The notes beneath the pieces were generated by a model, which worked only from the letters and a program-made list of their open reading frames with translations, made no database searches and was not told where the DNA came from. 64,000 bases of DNA from Marvania coccoides (Eukaryota > Chlorophyta > Trebouxiophyceae > Chlorellales > Chlorellaceae): the NCBI GenBank assembly GCA_963854735.1, contig OY978101.1:1674001-1738000 (forward strand), read 5' to 3'. Each line of letters opens with the position of its first letter. Position 1 is the stretch's first letter. The position numbers and the translations under genes are program-made. Positions 1-10,010 of the stretch are shown piece by piece.

Positions 1-1251
1 GTCCGCCGTGCTTTCTTAAAGTGGGCCTACGAGGAGGCGCACTCCGCAGCGCAGCGTGGCACGCCGTCCCTGGTGTTCGCCCTGGAGGAAATCGGAGGAC
101 AAACCGCGGGGGTGCCGGCAGCAGCAGCGCCCAAGCCCCGACGTGTGCGCCTTGCCCCTGGCGTTTCTCTGCACATGTTTGTGAGCCACCCGCCCTGCGG
201 AGACGCCGCTATTCTGGATACAAGCGAAGAGGCGGACGCCGAGGAGGGCGCAGGCAGGACAGGGGCCAAGCCAGTGAAGCGGCAGCGTGTGGACCAAGCA
301 AGTTGCTGCCTGGATAAGGAGAAGGAGCCTGAAGGCGGCTCTGAACTACAGCAGCCTGACCGTCCCTCCTTCTCTACCCACGTCCCCCAAGCGCACGAAG
401 TGGAGTCGTACGCTGCACCGCAAGCAGTGGGCCTAGTACGACGAAAACCAGGCAGAGGTGCTCCCACGCTGAGCGTGTCATGCTCCGACAAGCTGGCGCG
501 GTGGTCGCTGCTGGGGATGCAAGGCGCACTGCTGGGTGGCCTGCTCGCCGCGCCTCTCCACCTGAACAGCCTGTGCGTGGCCGACAGTGGAGACTCCGCC
601 GCCGCCATTTCCACATCATTGCTCAGAGCGTTGCACACCCGCACCCTGCCGCTGCGCGCTCGCTTGCCTGCTATCTACGCGTCTTCTCCCGTTCTTGCGC
701 TGGGGGTGGTGCCTGTGCGCACTGCCGACTTGGCGGAATTGGGTCTGGCGGCAGGAGGCAATCGGCGGGGGCCCTGTGGCTCCTCCATAGCGTGGTGGGC
801 CCCGCCCTCTGTGACGTGGCGCCTCAAGCCTGCCAAGCGCAGCGTGTGGGCTGTGGGGCCAGAAGACCCAGCCTCTAAAACTGCTGAAATAACTGAGCAG
901 CCTACTCTCCCGCCTTTGCAGCTGCCTGTGTTGGTCGGGGGCACTTCTGAGACCCTGGCTGGGCTCACCGGCGGCAGACTGGGGCGCGCGCGCAAGGGCG
1001 CCGCTGCTGTGCCTGTTGAAGCCCAGTCCGCTGTGTGCCGCGCTGCGCTGTGCCGCAGATTTTCCGAAGTGAATGCTGTGCTGGGGGCCCCTGAAACGCG
1101 GTTCGCTGCAGGGACTACGTACCGCCAGGCCAAGGGTGCATCTGGAGGTGGAACTTACGCGGCTGCCTGGGCTGCCCTGCTTGAAGCACCGTCGCCTTTT
1201 GAAGGCTGGATTTTAAAGCCGGAGTCAGACTCGGATTTTGTCGTTGCATGA
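1..1251 (+). CDS. ADAT1: tRNA-specific adenosine deaminase 1 (ADAT1/TAD1), 5'-partial
   Basis: C-terminal 416 codons of an adenosine deaminase/editase-domain protein, which in the family converts A37 of tRNA-Ala to inosine. The frame is open from base 1, so the start and the zinc-binding His-Ala-Glu motif lie just outside the window; the first residues (VRRAFLKWAYEEA) match the helix that follows that motif. Seen here are the second zinc motif, PPCGD (residues about 60-64), and the third, SCSDKLARW (about 160-168), with the downstream GMQGALL segment. No intron is needed in the visible part. Between the two zinc motifs is a charged, low-complexity stretch of about 85 residues, longer than in animal homologues. 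The stop at 1249-1251 is followed by TGTAA at 1281, a polyadenylation-like signal of green algae. It converges on the RING gene 56 bp away. Confidence 0.9.
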   Translation, partial: VRRAFLKWAYEEAHSAAQRGTPSLVFALEEIGGQTAGVPAAAAPKPRRVRLAPGVSLHMFVSHPPCGDAAILDTSEEADAEEGAGRTGAKPVKRQRVDQASCCLDKEKEPEGGSELQQPDRPSFSTHVPQAHEVESYAAPQAVGLVRRKPGRGAPTLSVSCSDKLARWSLLGMQGALLGGLLAAPLHLNSLCVADSGDSAAAISTSLLRALHTRTLPLRARLPAIYASSPVLALGVVPVRTADLAELGLAAGGNRRGPCGSSIAWWAPPSVTWRLKPAKRSVWAVGPEDPASKTAEITEQPTLPPLQLPVLVGGTSETLAGLTGGRLGRARKGAAAVPVEAQSAVCRAALCRRFSEVNAVLGAPETRFAAGTTYRQAKGASGGGTYAAAWAALLEAPSPFEGWILKPESDSDFVVA

Positions 1252-1307
1252 CTACTTTCTAGCTTTTTTTGTATAGTATATGTAACAAACACAATATAAT
1301 GACGCAG

Positions 1308-1978
1308 CTACAGTATTGCAAACAGCAAAATCAACATAAATACAAAACACACAGCCACAGTAACAATTTGAATGAGCCGCAGCCTCCTGAATCGCTGATG
1401 AGCCTCATTTGTAGGAACCATTTGCACTGTCGGAGCTGGTGACAGGTGCAGTTGCATGCTGCTGTACGGGGAGGTGCTGCTGGGGTATGTTGAGATGGGC
1501 ACTGCCATCGCCAGAGGAGGTGGCGGCGAAGGCTGCCCGTACCGCCAACTGCCCTGCTGTGATGGAGGCGGCATCGGCTGCATAGATGTGTGCGTCCCCA
1601 TGGGACCGTAGAGGGTGGTTGCTTGCTGCTGCGCCTTTGGCGACGGCTGCGCAAACTGTTTATTCACTGCTCCCGGCACATTTCGAGCATCAAGGACGCC
1701 TCCCCCGCTGACGGGCGCCCTGCAGCAGGGGCACTCCCCCTTTTCTGCAGCAAATATCACATTAAAAAAAATGAATTAATTTGTTGAAGAAAAAACAAGT
1801 TTCCACCGCCGCCGCCCGTCGGTGTTCAAATCTTACCAAGTAGAAAATTGACTGCGCATCTAGAGTGGAAGACGTGGCCGCACTCAAGAACCAGATAATT
1901 TTGACCCAGAGGCTCCAGGCAAAACGGGCAGTTGTCAGGGTTAGTTGGGCCCCACATAGGAGGGGGAGGGGCAGCCAT
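1308..1978 (-). CDS. RING-finger protein with C-terminal membrane anchor
   Basis: Two exons, 1837-1978 and 1308-1744 (phase 1 intron), give 192 aa. Residues about 17-55 form a RING: CPFC, then CGHVFHSRC, then CPCC, the last pair being encoded after the intron. This spacing fits a C3H2C3/RING-H2 zinc site and suggests an E3 ubiquitin ligase. A Pro/Gln/Ser-rich linker follows, and the last 25 residues (LIQIVTVAVCFVFMLILLFAIL region) form one hydrophobic helix ending at the C-terminus, as in tail-anchored proteins. The start ATG at 1978 gives MAAPPPPMWG before the RING. The target is unknown and I do not recognise an orthologue. The splice join is supported by restoring the last two zinc ligands in frame. 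Confidence 0.75.
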
Positions 1979-2198
1979 TTTTGTTGTTGGCGATGTGATG
2001 ACTATCGATATTATTGCGGCCCCTTCGCCTTACTCGTATTAATCATAAATCGTTATTAAACTATACAGGCAGCTGATTGCCGGCAGGCAAAGAGTCGAAC
2101 ACGTTTTGACTGAAGATAGAAAGATAGATGGTTGACCAGCAAAAGAAAGAAGAAGAAAAAAAACTGTTCATGACGCGATTGCTTCACTCTAAAATGAT

Positions 2199-3335
2199 TC
2201 ATTCGTTCCCCACCCCGTTGCTCTGCTGCTCCAACTTTCCTGTGGCAGCCACCAGGCCGTCAATGACCTTTTGCAGGGGGGCCTCACAGGGCGAGGCAGC
2301 CTCTGCTGCCGCTCCAAACACCGCCCGCCCCTCCTCAGCTGCACGGCTCAGAGCAGGGTCCAGCGGGACTCTCCCCAAGAAAGGAACCGCCATCTCGGTG
2401 CACATGGCCTCTGCGCCGCCCTGCGACACCCAGAACAAGTCTCCTTCTGCGACGACAGGGCCTCCCGCCGCCGCCTCTGCCGCCGCCACCACCGCTGCCG
2501 TCACGTCCCCCCCGCTGGTGTCCCTAAACCGCATGTCACCCATGGGCTGCGCCATGCCGGACATGTTTTCTACCACTCCCAGCACAGGCACCGCCGTCTT
2601 TTTGCAGAAATTGATTTCCTTGCGAACGTCAATGATGGCGACCTGCTGCGGCGTGGTGACCACCACGGCGCCCGCCAGGTTGCCGCACGGCTTGAGGAAC
2701 TGCGCGGCGGAGATGTGCTCGTCTGAGGTGCCAGGAGGGGCATCAATGATCAAGTAATCCAATGCCCCCCAATCCACGTCCTTCAGGAATTGCTTGATCA
2801 GGCCATTTTTGCGGGGTCCGCGCCAGATGACGGCGTCATCGGGGTTGGGCAGCATAAAACCGATGCTCATCACCCCCAGGTTCTCTTGCACGTAAACTGG
2901 AGACCACCCGAGGTTGCTCTGGTGGATCTCTTCGCCCTCCAGGCCCAGCATTTTGGGCACCGAAGGCCCGCAAATGTCGATGTCCAGCAGGCCCACCTCC
3001 AGCCCCCGCGCCGCCAGCGCAAACGCCAGCTGCGCCGAGACTGTGCTTTTTCCGACGCCTCCCTTTCCAGACAGCACCAGCACGATGTGTTTGATGCTGG
3101 ACAGGCGCTGGGCGATGGCCACAAGATCCGGGTCGGGGCCTTTGGGGGCGGTGGCGCAGGCGGCCTGGTTGGGGCAGCCAGCGCAGGCGGCCGCCTTGCC
3201 TGCCGCCTCGCTCTCCGTGCCGGGGCAGTCTGCAGATGTGGGGGGGGGGGCAGCAAAGGTGGATTTTCGTACAGAAATGCAATTTTAAATTTAAAACCTA
3301 CGTTCTGGGGCGTTGCTGGGGACGGTTGTCGACAT
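2199..3335 (-). CDS. NBP35: Cytosolic Fe-S cluster assembly scaffold NBP35
   Basis: Exon 1 is 3302-3335 ([11 protein letters not shown] plus one base) and exon 2 is 2199-3229, total 354 aa. The join creates [12 protein letters not shown], the conserved NBP35 N-terminus, with four cysteines (C-x13-C-x2-C-x5-C) that bind a 4Fe-4S cluster. A deviant Walker [11 protein letters not shown], and the ParA/MinD-like P-loop NTPase fold follow ([22 protein letters not shown]). The protein assembles Fe-S clusters for cytosolic and nuclear proteins. The C-terminal Cys-Pro-x-Cys motif of fungal and animal NBP35 is missing: the [13 protein letters not shown] segment resembles land-plant NBP35, which also lacks it. 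The 3' splice site is preceded by a run of 11 C on the coding strand. Confidence 0.92.
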
Positions 3336-3862
3336 ATTTGGCGTGCGAGAATTTTTTGATCAGTCGAAAAAGTTATTTGGAGGTCTCCAATTGGCTAGCT
3401 GGGGCCGAGGTGAGAAAATTGAATATGTAATAGTCGGGTTATAAAGTAAAACAATGAAGAGAGCTTAAATTTTGGGGCTGAAAAAGAACTTCCGAAGTTT
3501 TTTTCAGAGGAATCAAATAGGAAGGAAGTTCCTCTGCAATTGAAAACTATTCGAAAAAATAATAATATCTCTTCCCGCAGCAGTAAGGCCAGTACATGTG
3601 TACTGGCCCTGCTTGGATGTAATTGACAGTTGCATTTTGTAAACCGACACGCCAACTGCTCTATGAAATTAGTCGCTGTTGAAATTTACAACTGTGAATG
3701 CGCACAAACACGCCAAAACTACATGCAGTGCTATTGTACAAAGAAGAACTCGTCAGGCGCACCGCTTTCTTTCAAACACCACCTTCCGTACTGCGGTCCC
3801 CTCCAAAATAATAACAACCATCCAAATATAGCTCTCAATTCATCCAACCCTCCAACAACACC
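3336..3862. other. Intergenic, NBP35 upstream / TLDc downstream
   Basis: AT-rich spacer between two minus-strand genes. No convincing reading frame. It contains a 22-bp palindrome at 3587-3608, listed separately. Confidence 0.6.
3587..3608. repeat. 22-bp near-perfect palindrome
   Basis: Ten-base arms, GGCCAGTACA and TGTACTGGCC, pair perfectly around a two-base centre (TG). It lies 252 bp upstream of the NBP35 start codon and could be a dimeric factor site or a cruciform. Function not shown. Confidence 0.7.
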
Positions 3863-5078
3863 TCAGTCCAGCCACCACAGCTCAACCGCTCCTATTCTAA
3901 ACTCCTCCTTGCTGGAAAGGCTGTCATTGCCAAAGGTGATGCTGTTGCGGGAAATGCCGTTGGCGAGGTCAGCATCGAGCCACAGCGCGTAGCCCCCAGC
4001 GCCCCCCACCGCCACGGCCTCTTGGGTGGCCCACATAAAGTAGTCGTTCTGCTGCGCCGCGGCCTTTCGCCACCACCAGTGCCACACCGCCTCCCGCGGC
4101 GCCAACTGAAACACAAACGTCTCGCCAGTGCCAAAATAACGAGAAGAAAGGTGCCAGGGCTCGGAACAAAACGCCCCAAACACCGCTTTCCCCATGTCAC
4201 GCACCACCAGCACCGTGGGAGCCTTCCCCCTGGCGTTGCGCAGCATGGTTTGCATGCTGATGCCGTCCCGCTGTGTGGAGTATGCCAGCTTCCACGTGGC
4301 TCCTCTGTACCGCAGCGGTACCTCGATGACAATAGACCGGATGTGGTGCTCCTGCATGAGCGCGCTGGGCTCGCTGAGGTGGGGCAGAGGGTGGTCGGGG
4401 GAGGGCGACAGCGGAGATGGCTCGCAGGTGTTGCCCAGCAGCGACACGTCGATCTCGCTGGCTTGTCTGGACCCGGGGGAGATGGTGGGGAAGCCCTGGG
4501 TGGTGGCGCCAGGGGGGGACATCGGGTGGCGCTGCGGGCGGGGGCGCTGCTCTGGCGACGGCGACCGGCTGGACTCGAGATCAACAATTCCGTCAAACAG
4601 CTTCTTGGCACCCGTCAGCAGCGTGCCCCACCTCCCTGGTCGGTCTGGTTGCTGCTGGTTGGGCAGAGAGGACCGTGGATCCCGCTGCTGCTGCTGTTTT
4701 TGTGAGGAGAAGTATTGTTGGGAGGAGGAGCGGCGCATGGAGGAGGAGGAGAGGTGGGCTGGGTCGTGGGGAGGCGACGAGCCGGGCGTGGCATCGTTTA
4801 GATCCTCTTCGCTCTCCACTTCGCTGTCCGTGGGCAGTCCGGCCAGCTCTGCAGGCAGGCGAGGTGCCAAAAAAAAATATTGGAAAAAATAAATGTTCAT
4901 CTCCCCTCAAATTTAGTTTTGCGGAAATAGTGCCGCTGTTCGTACCGTTTATAATTCGCGCGAGCATTGGTTTATTTGTTGGCTGCTGTTCTGCAGATGG
5001 CTGAGAGATGTTCGATCTTTGTTTAAAACTTTCTGCCTCGCTGGTTTCTGGAGGAGCAGCGCAGCAAATCCACCGCAT
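3863..5078 (-). CDS. TLDc-domain protein
   Basis: Exons 4946-5078 and 3863-4848 (phase 1) encode 372 aa. The C-terminal half, about residues 195-372, is a TLDc domain: it runs through an arginine-rich strand (PLRYRGATWKLAYST), VVRDMGKAVFGAFCSEPW, YFGTGETFVFQL, and ends with the typical SSKEEFRIGAVELWWLD. TLDc proteins (OXR1, NCOA7 type) are linked to oxidative-stress protection and to binding the V-ATPase. The N-terminal half is Ser/Pro/Gln-rich and probably disordered. Codons in the intron are AT-rich, and an in-frame Met just inside it (about 4900) is rejected because the acceptor at 4849-4850 restores a good join. A 12-bp stem-loop (5129-5159) lies 51 bp upstream of the ATG. Confidence 0.82.
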
Positions 5079-5128
5079 GCAGCAAAGGGCGGCGCATTTT
5101 TGTTTCTACAATTAAAATTTATATGAAA

Positions 5129-5159
5129 TTTAGTAGAGTGCAGAAGTCACTCTACTAAA
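5129..5159. repeat. Stem-loop upstream of the TLDc gene
   Basis: Perfect 12-bp arms (TTTAGTAGAGTG / CACTCTACTAAA) with a 7-base loop, 51 bp upstream of the minus-strand ATG. It could sit in the 5' leader or the promoter. Confidence 0.65.
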
Positions 5160-5346
5160 ATTTGACCCCCCCTTGTTTTTTCACCGAATTTTCAGTCTCC
5201 CCCCTTCTTCGGTGGCGTGGAGGTTGGAGATCGGCGCAATTGGCATTCATAGCGAGTGCTGCGGCTGGCGATTGGACGGAGCTACGGCTAGATTTCAACG
5301 GGCGGCGGTGATGACCTCATGCATTTGCTTAATAGGGGCGAATTAG

Positions 5347-6641
5347 TCACCCCTTTGGGGTCTCTGGTATGTTTTGTTTTCTCTTGCTGCAAAACACCAT
5401 ATAAATCGAGGTTCCGCGCAGCTCTTCTGTCTGCGCCACGTGCACCGCCCTGAATCCCGCCTCTTCTTTTAGCAACGCCACCGCCGCTTCCAGGTTCTCG
5501 GCATGAACTTCCAGCGCAGCCTGCTCGATCAAAGGCCAATGCTCACTGCGCACGCCCTTGAGCACCGCCAGCTCAGCACGTTCCACGTCCACCTTCAGCA
5601 ACACCACTCGCTGTATGCTGAAATCGTCGATGATGTCAGACACTGTCGTCATTGCGCACTCCATCCGCTGGTTTCGGCCCATGAGCTGCTGCACAGCAGC
5701 TTTCAACACAGCGCGGTAGGCAAGCGGCGAAATCTTCCGCAGCGTTTTGCCCAGCAGCCGCAAAGGGGCTGCGATGGCGTCACTGCCGCTGTCCAGTGCG
5801 TTGTCGATGAACGCAAACATGTCATGCAACACGGCGTCGCTGGACTCCAGCTGCGTCAGAGTGCCCCACCCCGAGGCTCGGGGGTAGAAAGTAAAGCTGG
5901 CTGAGGCTGCACTGCCGTCGCCCACTCCGAAACGCAAAGGCGTGATGGGGGCGCAGGCAATGGCGAACTCCTCCATGCAGTACTCTCTGTGGATTTGGGC
6001 GTTGTCGCACAGGGCAGCGTAGGTCTCTGGCAGCGGCTCGGCAGCAAACACCCGGCCCTGAAAAAGGAAGAAAGAAAATTTTATTGCAATGCGCTGGCTT
6101 TCTTCGCTACGTTTCAGGCTGATGGGCGTTCGGGGCGGCACAGTTCACCACCCCCTCCCAAACTCGTGACACCAGGAAAACTTGCAAAACTCAACAAAAG
6201 TTGAGGCGCAATTCACTATGAACGCACAGAATAACCTCAGGAGCGACGGCTTCGCCAGAAGACGGCCGCTCAGAAAGCCTCGGCTTTCTCTGCAAGAAAG
6301 CCTTCAATTTTCTGTTGGCATGCATCTTCACCTACAAATTCTCCCAGGGCTTCAGCAGCTCTGGTGGCGAACATCCCAATGTTTGCGCCTGCATCGATGA
6401 CTGCCACTCCCGGCTCGGTTGCCGTGGCTAGGCACACGCCCATCTGCTCGTAGCAGCGGTCCACATGGTTCTCGCGGTACAAAAACTTGGCGTCGGCGCG
6501 GCTGACGTAGCGCGCTTTATCTAGCCACCCTGAGCCACAAGCGGCAGCAGGGGCTGCAGCGGCGGCGGCGCTAGCGAGCTGGCGCGCTCGCAGTGTAGGT
6601 ATACTAGGGCGAGAGACCGGTGGTGGTATTTTCATCGACAT
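5347..6641 (-). CDS. FkbM-family SAM-dependent methyltransferase
   Basis: Exons 6336-6641 and 5347-6057 (phase 0) give 338 aa. The SAM-binding core is rebuilt by the splice: VIDAGANIGMFATRAAEALGEF joins GRVFAAEPLPETYAAL, giving motif I and the acidic-loop Glu. The later LLKVDVERAELAVLKGV is the hallmark FkbM motif (K-x-D-V/I-E-G-x-E type). FkbM enzymes O-methylate small molecules, sugars or polyketides; the substrate here is unknown. The N-terminus (MSMKIPPPVSRPSIPTLRARQ, then Ala-rich) could be an organelle transit peptide. The first ATG is at 6641; the frame extends two codons upstream but without ATG. The 278-bp intron is AT-rich. Confidence 0.85.
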
Positions 6642-6647
6642 GTTCAC

Positions 6648-7020
6648 CGATCTTTCTGCTCGGTCGGAAAGGGCTTGGAGAACTTTTTGAATTAATCAAT
6701 CAAACATAATTATTGAAATGTAAGACAGAAATGTTTGGACGTATAACACTGTTATCTGGTTTCAAACATTATTTCGGTTTTTTCGAAATTAATGAATAAC
6801 TAAAATTGCTGTTCCTTGAATCAAGTGCATGTGTTGCCGCCCGCAGCTCCGCACAGCAGAGGCTTCACGCTTCACATGTACTCCCAGCTGCTTAGATCAC
6901 CGATCTTCTGGAATCTTCATTAACCGAGGAAGAGTTACTGTTTGGTGGCCTTACGTTTGATTATGATGGGGAGTCCCTTCTGTTCTATTGGGTTGTTTCT
7001 TCACCTCATATATATGTGGC
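6648..7020. other. Intergenic spacer
   Basis: AT-rich DNA between the FkbM start and the stop of the next minus-strand gene. I see no coding pattern or RNA gene. Confidence 0.5.
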
Positions 7021-7407
7021 TCATTTCGGAATGAATTTTAAAATCCAAAGAATCCAGCGCAGCGACTTCAGCATCTTGTTCCAGAAGCTCAGCACGTACC
7101 ACTCAATGTACTTGCGCGCCGCCCACAGCGCCAGGGGCGACCCGGCAACGGCAACGTGGACTCCGGCACGGACAACGCCCTTGCTCAGCGCCCACGCTGC
7201 CCGCCCCACGCCGACAACCACCACTGCAGCAGGCTGCAGAGCGCGCGGCAAGCTGTCAATGCGGGAAGTGCCGCCGCCAGCGCCCTGCGCGGTGGCGGTG
7301 CCGCCGGCAGTGCCGGCAGTAGTGGGAGCGGATGGGCCCTGCGGATGGGTAGTGTCGACATGGATGTTGGTAGCAGGGGCGCTGCCGGGCTTTAGAGGCT
7401 TAGACAT
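7021..7407 (-). CDS. Unrecognised small protein, membrane-associated candidate
   Basis: A 128-aa frame from ATG 7407. A good acceptor, TTCCTTCCAG, ends at 7426, 18 bases upstream of that ATG, so the gene very likely has a 5' intron; a matching donor, CAG/GTGAAT, lies near 7584, and the upstream frame could be untranslated or could add coding sequence back to an ATG at 7976. The protein has a low-complexity Pro/Thr/Gly/Ala N-terminus to residue about 55, a moderately hydrophobic Ala/Val stretch (PAAVVVVGVGRAAWALSKGV), and a basic, Trp-rich end (WNKMLKSLRWILWILKFIPK). I do not recognise a family. GC-rich codon use in this part supports real coding. Confidence 0.45.
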   Translation of the reverse strand: MSKPLKPGSAPATNIHVDTTHPQGPSAPTTAGTAGGTATAQGAGGGTSRIDSLPRALQPAAVVVVGVGRAAWALSKGVVRAGVHVAVAGSPLALWAARKYIEWYVLSFWNKMLKSLRWILWILKFIPK

Positions 7408-7426
7408 TTCGTATTTTACGATGGCC

Positions 7427-8322
7427 TGGAAGGAAACACAATAAGAAATCCAGTCAAAATTACGAGCAAAAAAATGTCGGTTCCCAGCAGTATAACCCAA
7501 GTATCGTACGCCTAGTGGGGGCACAAAACGTGCGTGACAGCTAGTTGGTAGCACTCCTAAAAAAATCATGAAGAGAGATTCACCTGGCACTTTGCTCCAC
7601 CGAGAGGAATATTGGTGTTGATTATTTTGACAACTATATTATTATTTTGACAACTATTAATGTGCTGATTTCCCAGACAATGCGTTTGAGCACTTTGTTT
7701 GCAGGTTCCAAACAGCTTCCCATTGCATTCTTCTTCTATTTTGTGTGCGACAACGCCAATTTTCGTGTTTCGTGAGAGAAGTGCCACCATTATTCTCTGG
7801 AAGCAAGAGGGAATCAGGCCAGTAAAGAAACCGGCGGTGACGGCAGGCTGCCGATGAAGACAACACACACGAGTGAGGGTAGTGGGAAAACCCTTGTCAG
7901 TACAGTCTTGAAAAGTGGCCAAAATGGCAATCGTAAGGAGTGCATGTAAGCTTTCCTTCCCATAAGCCAGCGTCATGATGGCAGATTTTTATTACACCGC
8001 CTCTCTTTCTTCTCAGCAACACAGCTCAGCAACTTTGTTTTACAATCCTCTTTCAAGCTAAAAGCCAAAGCATGCATGCACGCATGCACGCTAGATAATA
8101 AAACGAATAGATTTCAAGTGTAATTATGCATAGAATACCAAAATTTTGTTGGCTGTGTGTGAGATGGCGATACCACACTTTCTTTCGCCCAAACCTCAGC
8201 CAAAGGGCATAAAGCATTAACAAAAGCATCCGGGTTACGCGCCCTCCTTTGTTTCTTTCGTCTCCTGCTCATTATGCCTGGAAAAAAAATTCTTCACTTT
8301 TCCCTTCTACAACTAAAACGGT
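7427..8322. other. Probable 5' intron/leader and KAS III 3' flank
   Basis: AT-rich. It contains a minus-strand open stretch (7585-7976) whose donor-acceptor pair would join in phase 0 to the small gene, but its base composition is non-coding-like. No other feature is seen; 8060-8100 has short GCATGCA repeats. Confidence 0.4.
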
Positions 8323-9462
8323 TCACCCCCATCGCACGATGGCAGACGCCCACGACAGCCCCGCCCCAAAGCCCGCCATCGCTATCGTCTGCCCCTTCTT
8401 GATGTCCCCCCTCCTCACCGCCTCGTCCAGCGCCAAGGGGATGGACGCGGCCGAGGTGTTGCCGTAGTCAGCCAGGTTGGACACCACGCGGTCCGCAGGC
8501 ACCCCCAGGCGCTCCGCAGCTGACGACAGAATGCGCATGTTGGCCTGGTGCAGTACCAGCCAGTCGATCTCCTCCTTGCCCATCCCCGCATCCTTCAACG
8601 CCCCCTCCACCACCGTGGGCACCGCCCGCACCGCAAACTTGAACACCTCCTGCCCGTTCATCGCCAGGTTGCAGAAAGAGCCCGGCGCCGAGGCGGCCTC
8701 CCCCTCGCCCCCAGGCTTGTTGCCTTGGCCGGCGAACAACGCGTTCAAGTGCCTCTGCCCTTTGCCGTCCGAGCGCATCTCCATGCCCAGCAGGTTGCAC
8801 GGCGCCCCGGGGTCGTCGTTGGCGGTGATCACCACCGCCCCGCAGCCGTCTCCGAACAGGATGCAGGTGCCCCGGTCACGCCAGTCAACGTAGCGCGAGA
8901 GGGCGTCAGCGCCGATCACCACGATGGTGCGGTAGGTGCCAGACCGAATGAACTGCGCCGCTGTGACAAGCCCCATCACGAATCCGCTGCAGGCTGCGGT
9001 GAGATCAAATGCCGCCGCTTTTGAGGCACCGATGGTGGCCTGCACCGCGCAGGCGGAGCCGAAAAGGTCGTCGGGGGAGGAGGTGGCCATGAGGACGAGG
9101 TCCACGTCTGCCGCATCAATGCCCGCCATGTCCAGGGCCTTTAGCGAGGCTTCGGCGGCGAGCGCCGCCAGCGACTCCCCCTGGCCCAGGATGTGTCGCT
9201 TCTTGATGCCGGTGCGGGTGGTGATCCACTCGTCGTTGGTGTCCACGAGCTTTTCTAGGTCTGCGTTGGTGAGGAACCCAGGCGGCACGGCCGATCCGCA
9301 CCCCACCAGCCTGACGCCAGTGCCCAGAGTCCCTGCTGCAGCGGCGCACTGCAGCCGGAGGGATCTGCTGCTGCGGGCCGGCACGAGCCGTTGTGATGGT
9401 TGAAGCTGCCGCGTGGCGGCGGGCTGTCCAATCGCGGTGCTGCAAGTTGGTGCTGCCATCAT
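8323..9462 (-). CDS. KAS3: Plastid 3-oxoacyl-ACP synthase III (KAS III)
   Basis: Single exon, 379 aa. It condenses acetyl-CoA with malonyl-ACP, the first step of type II fatty-acid synthesis in the plastid. The thiolase fold carries the full KAS III triad: Cys158 in DLTAACSGF, His305 in LHQANMRI and Asn335 in YGNTSAASIP. The EWITTRTGIKKRHI region and FGDGCGAVVI are also diagnostic. The first 40 or so residues are Ala/Ser/Arg/Gln-rich without acidic residues, as expected for a chloroplast transit peptide; the mature part probably begins near GTLGTGVRLVGCGS. Length after the transit peptide (about 335) matches bacterial FabH. The absence of introns is unusual in this window. Confidence 0.96.
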   Translation of the reverse strand: MMAAPTCSTAIGQPAATRQLQPSQRLVPARSSRSLRLQCAAAAGTLGTGVRLVGCGSAVPPGFLTNADLEKLVDTNDEWITTRTGIKKRHILGQGESLAALAAEASLKALDMAGIDAADVDLVLMATSSPDDLFGSACAVQATIGASKAAAFDLTAACSGFVMGLVTAAQFIRSGTYRTIVVIGADALSRYVDWRDRGTCILFGDGCGAVVITANDDPGAPCNLLGMEMRSDGKGQRHLNALFAGQGNKPGGEGEAASAPGSFCNLAMNGQEVFKFAVRAVPTVVEGALKDAGMGKEEIDWLVLHQANMRILSSAAERLGVPADRVVSNLADYGNTSAASIPLALDEAVRRGDIKKGQTIAMAGFGAGLSWASAIVRWG

Positions 9463-10010
9463 TTAAATCTTGTGTGTTTATTATCTCGGGCGAATCAGGC
9501 GGAATGCAGCCAAATGCACCAATCACACTTCCGATGGCTTCACAAAGACCCCAATTTTGTGGGCAGCCGACAGCCTTGTGACCCGAAAGGCTTCTTGGCT
9601 ATAAATTCGAATTAATTTCCTAAAGCTTTCGCGGCGGGAGTTTGCGCAGCCCACAGTTTCTAAATGTATTTGAATTCAAATCTAAGATGCGATCGGTACA
9701 AGAGCTGAAGCATCGGCAGCGTTTCGGCCCAATCCATGACCTGCTGAGGTAACCCCTCCTCCCCCAGACGCAAAATCCCTGTCTCATGCAGGCATCATTT
9801 CCAAAAACGCGGCATTACACACGGCACGCATGCGGTGCACCGCCAAAAAGCTGCTACCGCTATAATAGTACTTGGTTGTTCGCTTCACGCCTCTGCCGTT
9901 ACTTTTTCATTCAAGGTCCCACAAACAAAAGGAGAGGCGTTCACTCAAAACAATGCCGCTATTATCGTTCAAAAAACAACTTGCACTGCATGTATATTTA
10001 TATTTTCTTT
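9463..10010. other. Intergenic, KAS III promoter / NAP1 3' flank
   Basis: Mostly AT-rich. A short plus-strand frame with coding-like composition (9687-9752, 21 codons, ending at a GAG/GTAACC donor-like site) is discussed as a finding. Nothing else is seen. Confidence 0.45.
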
